A stretch of DNA of 64,000 nucleotides from an uncultured Draconibacterium sp. (GTDB lineage: Bacteria > Bacteroidota > Bacteroidia > Bacteroidales > Prolixibacteraceae), in the NCBI RefSeq assembly GCF_963675585.1, contig NZ_OY776414.1, forward strand, positions 98,501 to 162,500, in the 5' to 3' direction. Every line of letters begins with the position of its first letter. Position 1 is the first letter of the stretch. A program made the position numbers and the translations under genes. The notes under the pieces were generated by a model. That model was not told where the DNA came from. It was given only the letters and a program-made list of their open reading frames with translations, and did not search any database. Positions 26,843 to 35,569 of this stretch are shown here, in pieces.

Positions 26843-29347
26843 ATGAAGCGCCTATATCCTTTATTGTTACTATTCCTGTTCCTGCTGCTTGCAGCAGGAC
26901 AGGAATTAACAGCGCAAGATCATTCGGAACTAAAGAATGAACTTAGCAGTTACTATCGATTGGCCACACTTAAGATGAGTGAAAACGGCAGATGGTTAAC
27001 TGCGTGGAAAGCATACGACCAAAACAGAGATACGCTGCTGGTATTTGACATTACTGGGCCGGGGAAACCGGTGGAGCACCGGATAAAAGTTAAAAGTGTT
27101 GCCTTTGTGGGTACGAACCTTTTACTTACATCCAGGTTGGGCCAGGCAGAACTACTGGAGTTACCCGAATTTAAAAGCACACACTATGCCGGCGTAAACA
27201 ATGCACAGGTATTAGAAAACAAGAAACAGTTTTTGCTACACTATAATAAACAAAAACAAAACAAACTTGAACTGCGCCAAAGTGATGGCCACCTTTTGAA
27301 TGTTGTTAACCGGGTGGTCCGGTTCTTTGTCACAAAGGACAATCAGATTTATGCATTTGCTGAAAATCCGGATCAAGGATATGATGTTTTTCGTATCATG
27401 GAAAATACCATCGAAAAGGTATATCATACAAGTAACAGGATTTCATATCTGGATGTTGCCAAAGACGGACAAGAGATAATAATTCATGAACAAAACCAGC
27501 AAGATTCTGTGTCAAATCTGGTTTTTCTGGATGTCCAGGCTAAAAAAAGCTATCCTTTGAATGAAATTCTGCCAACCACTTTCCAACGGGCATTTACGGA
27601 TGAAATCGGGGATGGTGTTCATTTTTTGAAACTGATAGTACCTAAAAAACAACAGCAGAATGAAATGGTGGATATCTGGCGGGGTAATGATAAAAGATTG
27701 GTAGAAAAGTTTTATCCTCCAATTACAGTTATGACTTACATTTGGAGACCCCGTGAACATTTTATCCGAAAAGCAGGGACAGATAAGCAGCCAAAAGCGC
27801 TTAATATAAGGAACAATAGATACTTTTTAAGCATTGATCCATGGAAGCTACAGGACTACCTGTCGGACCAACCACCTATACAATTGTTTTTATATGATCT
27901 GGAAGATGACAATTATGTAGTGTTGGACACCATTGCTCCTCAATATTATCTCTCCGGAAATGGGAATTATGCCCTTTCTCCTGTTGAAAATGGATGGAAG
28001 CTCTATCATCTTCCTTCGAAAGGCATAAAGTTTATTGAAGGAAAACATTTAAGCATGCCATGGTTTTCAACCGATTGCAAGTTCATTATTTTTCAAGGAG
28101 AAGGCGCTGTATGGCAATGGGACCTAAAAACAGAAACACTAACCTGTCTGGCAAAATTTGATGAATACATTACCAAAATAGCAAACTGCAAGCGTGAGGC
28201 CATTAAATCTACTTATGGTCGATTTTCCATGCGACAGGTAAATCTGTCCAATCCCCTGTTAATTGAATTATACGATCCTGAAACAAACCAGACCGGTTAC
28301 AGCCTTTGGCATAAAGGGAAAACAGAAATAATTATTCCTCCAACGTCCCATTACATCAGCTCTCTGACTTACAATCAATCACTAAACTGCTTCTCCTGGT
28401 TGGAAGAAAATTACAATCAACCTTCTCAGTTGGTTTGTAGAAAAACTGATAAAATTCCGATAGCCATTTATCAAAGCAATAAGCAGGATGACAACATTTC
28501 TTCACTGAAACAGGAAATAATTTCCTATACCAATAGTAAAGAAACTCCGCTAAAAGGGATTTTGTACTATCCATTGAAATACAAGCCGTCTCAGAAATAT
28601 CCAATGGTCGTACATATTTATGAAAAACAAAACCGGCTTGCCAATCGCTATCCTTTCCCCTCTTTTTATGAAAGCATCGGTTTTAACATTAGATTACTAC
28701 TTGAAAGAGGATATTTTGTGTATTTACCCGACATTGAGATCACTGGTAAAAATGGGCCTGGGATGGATGCACTGGATTGTGTTAATCATGCACTCGATGC
28801 ATTGGCATATAATCCAACGATTAACAAGGAAAGAATAGGACTAATTGGGCACTCTTTTGGAGGATATGAGACCGATTATATCGCAACCCGATCCGATCGG
28901 TTTGCCACTTTCGTTTCCGGTTCCGGTCATAGCGACATTGTCTGGGATAGCCATTCTTTTAATTACGGTTTTCAGATACCTGATTATGTCAGGATTGAAG
29001 CTAATATGTATAAAATGGGTGTCCCTTTTTCATCCGACAAAGGTCTCTACTTTAAAAACAACCCTGCCTATCACGCCGAAAAAGTGAATGCACCGGTATT
29101 ACTTTGGACAGGTACAGAGGATAAAAATGTGACGCCGGATCACACCATGGCTTTCTACAACGCCTTATGCAGAAATGAAAAAGATGTCATTGCTCTGTTT
29201 TATAAAAATGAAGGGCATGTATTGTTTCAACAACAAACACAAAATGACCTGACAAACAGAATTATGGATTGGTTTAATTACTTTTTAAAGGACAGTGTTG
29301 AATGTGAATGGATAAGTGAGGGGATGAACAAAAAGGATGCTCAGTAG
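26843..29347 (+). CDS. S9-family (prolyl oligopeptidase-like) serine peptidase
   Basis: This 834-residue protein has a signal peptide (RLYPLLLLFLFLLLAAGQ), a degenerate beta-propeller (about 40-540) and a C-terminal alpha/beta-hydrolase. The triad is visible: Ser671 in GHSFGGYE, Asp760 in GTEDKNVTP and His792 in NEGHVLF. S9 enzymes cleave short peptides admitted through the propeller. It is the third gene of the susCD operon, so it may process the peptide carried by SusCD in the periplasm. The stop codon lies inside the bidirectional terminator hairpin. It is the opposite strand's neighbour of the DUF6520/MauE pair. Confidence 0.9.
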   Translation: MKRLYPLLLLFLFLLLAAGQELTAQDHSELKNELSSYYRLATLKMSENGRWLTAWKAYDQNRDTLLVFDITGPGKPVEHRIKVKSVAFVGTNLLLTSRLGQAELLELPEFKSTHYAGVNNAQVLENKKQFLLHYNKQKQNKLELRQSDGHLLNVVNRVVRFFVTKDNQIYAFAENPDQGYDVFRIMENTIEKVYHTSNRISYLDVAKDGQEIIIHEQNQQDSVSNLVFLDVQAKKSYPLNEILPTTFQRAFTDEIGDGVHFLKLIVPKKQQQNEMVDIWRGNDKRLVEKFYPPITVMTYIWRPREHFIRKAGTDKQPKALNIRNNRYFLSIDPWKLQDYLSDQPPIQLFLYDLEDDNYVVLDTIAPQYYLSGNGNYALSPVENGWKLYHLPSKGIKFIEGKHLSMPWFSTDCKFIIFQGEGAVWQWDLKTETLTCLAKFDEYITKIANCKREAIKSTYGRFSMRQVNLSNPLLIELYDPETNQTGYSLWHKGKTEIIIPPTSHYISSLTYNQSLNCFSWLEENYNQPSQLVCRKTDKIPIAIYQSNKQDDNISSLKQEIISYTNSKETPLKGILYYPLKYKPSQKYPMVVHIYEKQNRLANRYPFPSFYESIGFNIRLLLERGYFVYLPDIEITGKNGPGMDALDCVNHALDALAYNPTINKERIGLIGHSFGGYETDYIATRSDRFATFVSGSGHSDIVWDSHSFNYGFQIPDYVRIEANMYKMGVPFSSDKGLYFKNNPAYHAEKVNAPVLLWTGTEDKNVTPDHTMAFYNALCRNEKDVIALFYKNEGHVLFQQQTQNDLTNRIMDWFNYFLKDSVECEWISEGMNKKDAQ

Positions 29348-29363
29348 AGCATCCTTTCTTTTT
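29331..29363. terminator. Bidirectional terminator between the SusCD-S9 and MauE-DUF6520 operons
   Basis: AAAAGGATGCTC and GAGCATCCTTTC form a perfect stem with a 4-base AGTA loop, flanked by A-run and T-run. It overlaps the last codons of the peptidase gene and lies at the 3' end of the DUF6520 gene, so it serves both operons. Confidence 0.85.
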
Positions 29364-29364
29364 G

Positions 29365-29631
29365 CTACTGTTTGTACAATGGGGCACCGCACATTGTCTC
29401 GCCAAAACGGCTCAGGTTGTGTGTAATGTTACTCTCATCAGTCCAGGTACAGGCCTGTCCTGGGATGGTACTACAATCTACACCTGCGGAAACACACTGA
29501 CTGGTTGAGCTATCAAAATAATAGCCGGGTTCTGATGAATCCAAACTTTTTGCCGCATGACTGGCAAGTGCTGCACCAACTGCAAAAAGTACAATCGCAA
29601 CTGGCAGAAACATTCTTTTTAACTTTTTCAT
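29365..29631 (-). CDS. DUF6520-family secreted Cys-rich small protein
   Basis: This 88-residue protein has a signal peptide (KKLKRMFLPVAIVLFAVGAALASHA) and a ~60-residue mature part with four cysteines at 46, 53, 61 and 81, enough for two disulfides. Motifs SQCVSAGVDCS, ACTW and MCGAPLYKQ match the DUF6520 family of Bacteroidota. The function is unknown. It is the second gene after a MauE-like membrane protein (17-base gap), which fits a need for disulfide formation. Together with the convergent peptidase it suggests a secreted peptide system. Confidence 0.8.
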   Translation of the reverse strand: MKKLKRMFLPVAIVLFAVGAALASHAAKSLDSSEPGYYFDSSTSQCVSAGVDCSTIPGQACTWTDESNITHNLSRFGETMCGAPLYKQ

Positions 29632-29648
29632 GTTTGTAGAATTTAAAT

Positions 29649-31181
29649 TTATTGCCTACTCTCTTCATGGTTTTCGGCTTCCCCCATTTGATAATTGAGT
29701 GTCACAGCCTGCGCAAAACTGTAACGCACTATTTCATTGCCGGACAAAATGAATAAGTATTTGTCCGTTGCAAATAGCCGGGACATTCTTTCTTCTCCCC
29801 TGTTATAGACATAAAAGCTGCCCAGGTATTCCTGAACACTGGTTCTATACATATCGACAACCACTGCTTGTTTCCACTGCTCTCTGGATTCAAATTTTCC
29901 CCTGAGCATGGAGATATTAAACAGCAATCTTCCATGAACTACTGATGTTTTATTAACGAGCAATGGCGGCGCATCCATTTTATAACTTCCATTAGAAAGT
30001 ATGCGCACCTGCACTTTTGCTCTGGATGTTGTATCAATCGTATTCAACTCATGCAGCAGGTTTAATTCCTGGTCCATCACCAGGTACTGATTACGATAAG
30101 AATAAATATAGATGAGTTCCTTGCCCGCATCATCCCAAAGCAATTGTCCGTCGGTGTCGAATATCCCATCAACCTGTTTTTTGAGTAAGCTATGATTGAG
30201 TTGTATTCTGGGACTATCCTGGAGATTCAGCGTGCCAAGCACCCACGATTTTGTCTGGCTGCTTTGCGCCCGAAAGGCAACCCGAACAGAATCAATCACC
30301 TGTAGCTGTGAAAAATAACAATCATCAGCACTGATGGTATAAGCCAGTGAATCGCCCAGTTGTCCCTGATAGATAACCGGAACGGCACCATCAAAAAGGT
30401 AGAAATGAGGCGGTTTTACTTGTACCTGGATGAAACGAAAAGGGTGTTTATCATCATCCAGTTCTATTTTAACGCTCTCCATTCGTCTCAAGGCAGTATC
30501 AATACTGGTAAGCACCAAAGGGGCTGTTATATTACCCAGGTAAATTTTCCCATCGGCTATGCCGGCAAAATAGTAGGAGTTTACCCCCAAATCAAATGCC
30601 TTTTCATCACGAATCGGGTGCAGACCAAACCGCCGAATAAAATTGTTTTCTTTTTTTATGATGCGCTCAGATGATAAATATAGCCCCACTACAATTCCAA
30701 CCGCGAGCAACGACGGAATTAACAGTTTTTGAATCACAGTTCGTTTTTTAGTCAGCTTCTCTTTTTCTGAAAGGACAATTGAAAGAAGTGCCAATAACGC
30801 AAAGACTATATTAAAAATCAGATGTTGGGTCCAGGTCATTTTCTCAATAAGACCTCCACAGGAACAGGGAATGAAATCACTGTAGTTCAAGATCAGATAA
30901 ATATAGACGGTAAAGGCAATCATTAGAAAAAAAGAGCCATACAGGCCCGGAAGTCGGGAGTTCTTTTGAACCAACAAGAGAGACAATACTAATTCTATTC
31001 CTATTACAGCCGGGGCAATTATACCGGCATAGGCACTGAGTAACGGAGACTGGGCAAGCTGCACAGTAAACGTCTCATAGTCCAGCAATTTACTGAATCC
31101 TGAATACACAAAAAGCAGGATATACAAATATGCTGTAACTGGAACTAAGATTGAAAAGTGTTTTGTCAGGAGCTTCTTCAT
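29649..31181 (-). CDS. MauE/DoxX-like membrane redox protein with C-terminal propeller-like domain
   Basis: This 510-residue protein has five membrane helices (about 10-30, 48-70, 78-99, 118-137 and 150-170), with C106 and C108 in a PCSCGG motif typical of MauE-family redox membrane proteins. MauE is needed for disulfide formation in the methylamine dehydrogenase small subunit. After the last helix, about 330 residues outside the membrane look like a six-bladed propeller (repeated strand patterns such as GKIYLGNI, DGQLLWDD, YLFILSGNEIVRYS). The first gene of a two-gene unit, it precedes the four-Cys DUF6520 peptide. Its role in oxidising that peptide is an inference. Confidence 0.8.
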   Translation of the reverse strand: MKKLLTKHFSILVPVTAYLYILLFVYSGFSKLLDYETFTVQLAQSPLLSAYAGIIAPAVIGIELVLSLLLVQKNSRLPGLYGSFFLMIAFTVYIYLILNYSDFIPCSCGGLIEKMTWTQHLIFNIVFALLALLSIVLSEKEKLTKKRTVIQKLLIPSLLAVGIVVGLYLSSERIIKKENNFIRRFGLHPIRDEKAFDLGVNSYYFAGIADGKIYLGNITAPLVLTSIDTALRRMESVKIELDDDKHPFRFIQVQVKPPHFYLFDGAVPVIYQGQLGDSLAYTISADDCYFSQLQVIDSVRVAFRAQSSQTKSWVLGTLNLQDSPRIQLNHSLLKKQVDGIFDTDGQLLWDDAGKELIYIYSYRNQYLVMDQELNLLHELNTIDTTSRAKVQVRILSNGSYKMDAPPLLVNKTSVVHGRLLFNISMLRGKFESREQWKQAVVVDMYRTSVQEYLGSFYVYNRGEERMSRLFATDKYLFILSGNEIVRYSFAQAVTLNYQMGEAENHEESRQ

Positions 31182-31490
31182 CGCTAATTATAGTTTGTTT
31201 TTAAAGATCCGTCTACAGGAGAACATAATTCGTAAAACAGTTGACAACTTTGTTGTGAATGCATACTTACTTTTACGGTAAATAATAAAGGCCACTTTTG
31301 AGCATGAACACATTTTCAAAGGTACGGGTGTGTCTGGCCAATCCTCTGAACCTGAATTAAGAAGTGGAAGAATCGAGATTAAGTAAATTCTGAAGGGAAT
31401 GAAGATTAGCTATCCTAAGAAATCAGAATGCGAAAAGGGAATTATTGCATGTAATTATTAAAATATATTGGAATCAAATCTGCCGATCAA
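31182..31490. other. Intergenic stretch, no gene seen
   Basis: It should contain the promoter of the minus-strand MauE-like gene. No palindrome or box stands out. Confidence 0.4.
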
Positions 31491-32102
31491 TCAGGGATGT
31501 CCTTTCTCCCGAAGCATTTTACTAAGCGTCTGCGGGGCTATATTCAAATAGGATGCTATAATTTCCTTTGATACTTTTAATTCGATATCCGGATGTGATG
31601 TCAATAAATGCAGGTATCTCTCCCAGGGCGAGTTCATGGCTAATTGCCGGGATCTCTGCGCAAAATAATACACATATTGCAATGAAACACAACGTTCAAA
31701 AACGCCCGTCTCAGGGAAAGCCTTATAAATTTCCTGAAGCTGGCGGTAGGATATGGAAAGTAACAAACTTCCTGACATCACTTCGATATTAAACTCTGAA
31801 GTCTTACGCTGGAAGAAACTCACAGGATCACACACTATACTCTGCTCCTTCCAGAGTATCGAGGTCAGGTCTCTGCCGGAACGATCATCAAAATAAAAAC
31901 AACGGGCAAGCCCTTTTTCCACAAAATACATATAATCTGATGTGTGCCCGGCATTGAGTAACAATGACCGATACCTGTGTTCTGTCATAGTCAGCCTTTC
32001 GTCAATAGCTGCAATAAGTGCATCCACATAAGACCGTTCTGTAAGCTTTTTAGGCAATGGTCTCATTTTAAAAATGACATCATACAAGCTGTGTTTTTCC
32101 AT
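31491..32102 (-). CDS. Crp/Fnr-family transcriptional regulator
   Basis: This 203-residue protein has a cyclic-nucleotide-binding-like beta-roll (LLLNAGHTSDYMYFVEKGLARCFYF; DLTSILWKEQSIV) and a C-terminal winged helix (ERYLHLLTSHPDIELKVSKEIIASYLNIAPQTLSKMLREK in outline). The N-terminal cysteines of the Fnr iron-sulfur type are absent, and no cAMP-pocket Arg motif is clear, so the ligand is unknown. Proteins of this kind are frequent next to small Bacteroidota operons. It may regulate the MauE-DUF6520 unit 310 bases downstream on the same strand. Confidence 0.88.
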   Translation of the reverse strand: MEKHSLYDVIFKMRPLPKKLTERSYVDALIAAIDERLTMTEHRYRSLLLNAGHTSDYMYFVEKGLARCFYFDDRSGRDLTSILWKEQSIVCDPVSFFQRKTSEFNIEVMSGSLLLSISYRQLQEIYKAFPETGVFERCVSLQYVYYFAQRSRQLAMNSPWERYLHLLTSHPDIELKVSKEIIASYLNIAPQTLSKMLREKGHP

Positions 32103-32232
32103 AGTTAACGTTTAAGGAGTTCGGATTAAAATAATAAGGTTTAAATGTTTTCTCTAAAAGGACTAATGTAATTATTATGAGTATAATCATGTCGCTTAAG
32201 TCAGCGGACTCCAATTTTTTGATGTGTCGCTT

Positions 32233-32793
32233 TTAAAGCTTCTCAAGGTCTGATTGGCTGATATCGATAAATACGGAGTGGCTGATTGCTTTCAGTCGAA
32301 TACCAAAACGGCTTTTATTTCGTCGTTTTACCAGAATTCCTTCATGTCCTTTTAATGGGCCGGAAACAATTCGCACATGTTCACCGCTGCAAAATTGTTT
32401 TTCTACTGTAATCACGTTACCAATTTCCAACATTTTCCGTATTGCTTCTACCTCCTTTTCAGTTATTGTGGATGGTTTGCCTGCAAAAGAAACGAAGTTT
32501 ACCACCTGAGAAATTCTTCGAATGGTATATATTTCATGGTGATAAGTAAAGACAAATAAGTAATTAGGGAATAGCGGGTACCAGATCTTTTTTCGTTGTC
32601 TGTTTTTCCACTGTCTTGTTATGGAGATTGCAGGACAGAACACGTCATATCCATGATTAGCGAGAATCTGTGTCGCAATTCTTTCATTGCGTGGGCGAAG
32701 ATAAAAAACATGCCAGGCTCTTTTCACAAAAGAACGATGTTCTTCCTTTGGCAGCATTCCATCACCTTTCTTATTACTAATTCTGTTTGCCAT
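32233..32793 (-). CDS. UpxY-like NusG-family transcription antiterminator
   Basis: This 186-residue protein has an N-terminal NGN domain (RAWHVFYLRPRNERIATQIL; KKIWYPLFPNYLFVF) and a C-terminal KOW motif (GEHVRIVSGPLKGHEGILVKR). It lacks the housekeeping NusG context. It resembles the UpxY group, which lets polymerase read through long operons such as capsule loci. No capsule locus follows in the window, so its target is unknown. It lies upstream of the Crp-type gene on the same strand with a ~130-base gap. Confidence 0.85.
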   Translation of the reverse strand: MANRISNKKGDGMLPKEEHRSFVKRAWHVFYLRPRNERIATQILANHGYDVFCPAISITRQWKNRQRKKIWYPLFPNYLFVFTYHHEIYTIRRISQVVNFVSFAGKPSTITEKEVEAIRKMLEIGNVITVEKQFCSGEHVRIVSGPLKGHEGILVKRRNKSRFGIRLKAISHSVFIDISQSDLEKL

Positions 32794-33253
32794 TGCTTAG
32801 TATTTTATGGTTAATTTTATTCTCTCTCTCTGAAACAATCATTACAGACTAGGAGATAGAGCCTATTAATCTCGAATTTTGATGGAGGTTCTTTTGTTTC
32901 TTTTTATATGATTATATTCAAGAGGATAGATGATCTTATCAGGCGGACTATTTTTCCCATTATCCCAGCCCTGCTTTAACAGACTGACGGTCTGCGTAGA
33001 CCGGGAACCACTAAATTATTTCAAGGTCATTTGCGGTTAAATTGCATGCCAAAGGCAGGTCACTTAGCACAAATAAAATAAGTAAAAGGTTCATATTCAT
33101 ACCTAACATACGGTATGTAAATATATAAAAAAATTATACAAACAAAAAAATGAGTATCCATAACAGATGATAATTGATACCATAAAAAAGGATTGTTTTT
33201 CTAGATTTATCAACCTTTTTAAGTAAGTTTGTTCGTAATAGAACAACACTATC
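32794..33253. other. Intergenic region between divergent UpxY-like and TetR genes
   Basis: No gene is seen. It holds a small hairpin (CGGTCT-GCGT-AGACCG near 32985-33000), the TetR-type palindrome at 33104-33120, and a TAAGTTTG box (-7 type) at 33224-33231, 22 bases before the TetR start. Confidence 0.55.
33104..33120. promoter_or_regulatory. Palindrome ACATACggTATGT, putative TetR operator
   Basis: TAACATACGGTATGTAA is nearly a perfect palindrome. The half-sites ACATAC and GTATGT reappear, spaced, in front of the KASIII-like gene (33864-33894). It lies about 134 bases upstream of the TetR start. Confidence 0.55.
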
Positions 33254-33847
33254 ATGACAACTAAAGAACGAATCACTGAAGAAGCTTTTAAATTATTCCT
33301 GAATAACAATTATGAAAAAGTTAGTATTTCTGATATAGAGGAAGCGGTTGGTAAAACAAGAGGGGCAATATTCTATTTTTTTAAAAATAAGGAAGAAATA
33401 TTTAACGAAGTGATAGACACCTACATGATAAAAACACAGGATCCTTCTGTGAAATTTAAATTCGACAACAACACCTCTCTTGAGCAGTTTATAAAACTAT
33501 ATATCAGCGGAATAAACACAACAATGTCCAGGATGTTATCCATCTCTGTTGTCAATATTTACAAGCAGTATTTTTCCTTATATCTCCAGGCGTCTAAAAT
33601 CTATCCCAACTTCTCTGAGATTATGACACGCAACTCACTTGAGGAGATTAACCTGTGGGAAAAAGTAATATCAAGGGCAATTGAGAATAAAGAAATAAAG
33701 CCCATAGATACTAAACATTATGCAACACTTTTTCGAAGTTGTTTTCTGGGGCTTGCATTCGACAGATGCCTTTTGTACGGGCTCAATACAGAGGAATTGT
33801 TCACACTTTATCAAACCATCTACCAGCAAATAAAATTAAAATCCTAA
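33254..33847 (+). CDS. TetR/AcrR-family transcriptional regulator
   Basis: This 197-residue protein has an N-terminal TetR HTH (TKERITEEAFKLFLNNNYEKVSISDIEEAVGKTRGAIFYFFKNKEEIF in outline) and a helical ligand-binding C-terminus (TLFRSCFLGLAFDRCLLYGL). The start is the ATG at 33254, 22 bases after a TAAGTTTG box. It is followed at 67 bases by the KASIII-like gene, and similar palindromes precede both genes. It therefore probably represses itself and the synthase, sensing an acyl or lipid-like molecule; the ligand is unknown. Confidence 0.92.
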   Translation: MTTKERITEEAFKLFLNNNYEKVSISDIEEAVGKTRGAIFYFFKNKEEIFNEVIDTYMIKTQDPSVKFKFDNNTSLEQFIKLYISGINTTMSRMLSISVVNIYKQYFSLYLQASKIYPNFSEIMTRNSLEEINLWEKVISRAIENKEIKPIDTKHYATLFRSCFLGLAFDRCLLYGLNTEELFTLYQTIYQQIKLKS

Positions 33848-33863
33848 GCCATTCATAACAGTT

Positions 33864-33894
33864 GTATGTAAATATTTACTTATTTTTACATACC
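33864..33894. promoter_or_regulatory. Inverted repeat GTATGTAAA-N13-TTTACATAC, putative TetR operator
   Basis: The two 9-base arms are perfect inverted copies about 20 bases upstream of the synthase start at 33915. Their core GTATGT/ACATAC is the same as in the palindrome at 33104-33120. Confidence 0.6.
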
Positions 33895-33914
33895 AACCAT
33901 TATAATTTATTGTT

Positions 33915-35054
33915 ATGAATAAAAATGTTTACATCTCATCCATCAGCAAATTTTTGCCCAATTCACCCGTCGAAAACGAAGATATGGAACAATATCTTGG
34001 TTTGATCAATTCAAAACCGTCAAGGGTACGGCGTATAGTATTAAAACAAAACGGAATAAAATCCAGGTACTATGCTTTGGATAAAAAACAAAAAATTACC
34101 CATACCAATGCAGAGCTGGCATTCCGTTCCATACAGAGATTGTTTCCTGATGAAAAAATTCCGGAGGATATTGATGTACTGGCATGTGCCACTGGTAATC
34201 CTGATCAGTTATTGCCTTCCCATGCATCAATGGTTCACGGACTAATGAAAAACAGGCCTATGGAACTGTATTCCGCTTCGGGAGTATGCCTTACGTGCCT
34301 GCAGGCATTTAAAACGGCTTACCTATCTGTTTTGTCCGGAGTTTCTTTAAAGGCAATTTGTTCCACTTCAGAACTTGCCTCTCCTACGCTGTTGTCGAAA
34401 AACTATGAAGAAGAATATGAGCATTGCTCGCAGGTCGGCAAAGATCCATACATGGCTTTTGAAAAGGATTTTCTGCGCTTTATGCTGAGTGATGGTGCCA
34501 GCTCAGTATTACTCTCAGATAAAAAGAGCGAGGATGGAATTTCATTTAAAGTTGAATGGGTTGAAATGACTTCATATGCCAGTGAACTGCCCACCTGTAT
34601 GTTTATGGGAGCAGAACTTCGTGAAGATGGAGAACTGACAAGCTGGAAGGAATTTGAAAGCCGCGAACTTATCAATCGTTCGGTAATGACCGTTAAGCAG
34701 GACATTCGCTTGCTTAAACCTAATATCATTCGTTACTGGGTAGACCACCTGAAATATTGTCTGGACAAATACAACCTTGATCCGAAGGATGTCGACTATG
34801 TGATCCCTCATGTTTCATCTATGTTCTTTTATGGGAAGCTTGCCGAGGGAATAGAGGCCAGAGGTTTAGATTTAGGGACGAACAAGTGGTTCACCAATCT
34901 TACTGAAATTGGAAATATAGCATCTGCCTCTATTTTTGCAGCACTTGATGATTTATCAAACTCAGGGAGACTTAAAGAAAATGACAAGATCTTACTTTTA
35001 GTCCCTGAAAGTGGCCGGTTTTCTTATGGAACGGTTTTATTGACCGTAAAATAA
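33915..35054 (+). CDS. KASIII-like (FabH-related) beta-ketoacyl synthase
   Basis: This 379-residue protein has the thiolase fold of KASIII-type enzymes. The likely nucleophile is Cys125 in SGVCLTCLQAF (Cys128 is also close). The His in DYVIPHVSSMF and the Asn in EIGNIASAS complete the expected triad. FabH enzymes condense acyl-CoA with malonyl-ACP to start fatty-acid or polyketide chains. This one is longer than housekeeping FabH (~320) and stands alone, so it may make a special lipid or signal. TetR control is likely from the shared palindromes. A truncated paralogue without the catalytic His lies at 1511-1829. Confidence 0.85.
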   Translation: MNKNVYISSISKFLPNSPVENEDMEQYLGLINSKPSRVRRIVLKQNGIKSRYYALDKKQKITHTNAELAFRSIQRLFPDEKIPEDIDVLACATGNPDQLLPSHASMVHGLMKNRPMELYSASGVCLTCLQAFKTAYLSVLSGVSLKAICSTSELASPTLLSKNYEEEYEHCSQVGKDPYMAFEKDFLRFMLSDGASSVLLSDKKSEDGISFKVEWVEMTSYASELPTCMFMGAELREDGELTSWKEFESRELINRSVMTVKQDIRLLKPNIIRYWVDHLKYCLDKYNLDPKDVDYVIPHVSSMFFYGKLAEGIEARGLDLGTNKWFTNLTEIGNIASASIFAALDDLSNSGRLKENDKILLLVPESGRFSYGTVLLTVK

Positions 35055-35313
35055 TTGCAGAATATAAAAGACGAACATTATTTGAAATTAAAGTTAGAAA
35101 CACAAAAACATTAATAGTTTTATTCAATAGTTGTTTTCCATACGTTCCTGTAAAAACATATTGAAGTAAAAGTGTCACAATGGAATTTTTAGAACAATTA
35201 AAGACACATAAGGCCTCAGACGGACATAAAAGCACAGCTCTTTAAGACTTGTGCGAAATTGTATACGTTTGATATGACTCAATAACCATGATGTTAAATG
35301 GTCATATTAAACT

Positions 35314-35499
35314 ATGCAGGAAAACGAAAATAGAAGTATTGAAGAAGCCACAGAAAGAGTTAAAAAGAGACTCTCATTGGAGAAAATGCGTTCTATTCCT
35401 AAATACAGAGATTTGACATTTTCCGATTATGAAAAGCTTATTAAAGATTCGGAAACGATGGCATTGCTAATACTGAAATCCTTTATGTTGAAAAAATAA
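35314..35499 (+). CDS. Small charged protein upstream of the recombinase
   Basis: This 61-residue protein (MQENENRSIEEATERVKKRL start, ending LLILKSFMLKK) is helical and charged, and I do not recognise it. It starts at an ATG and ends 70 bases before the recombinase gene in the same direction. It may be a partner such as a directionality factor, but nothing in the sequence proves this. Confidence 0.5.
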   Translation: MQENENRSIEEATERVKKRLSLEKMRSIPKYRDLTFSDYEKLIKDSETMALLILKSFMLKK

Positions 35500-35569
35500 C
35501 TGCATCAGTATTGGGTATTTTCGTAATTTCCAAGGATTATCATCCCGGTCCAATAAAATTCTTCAAGCC

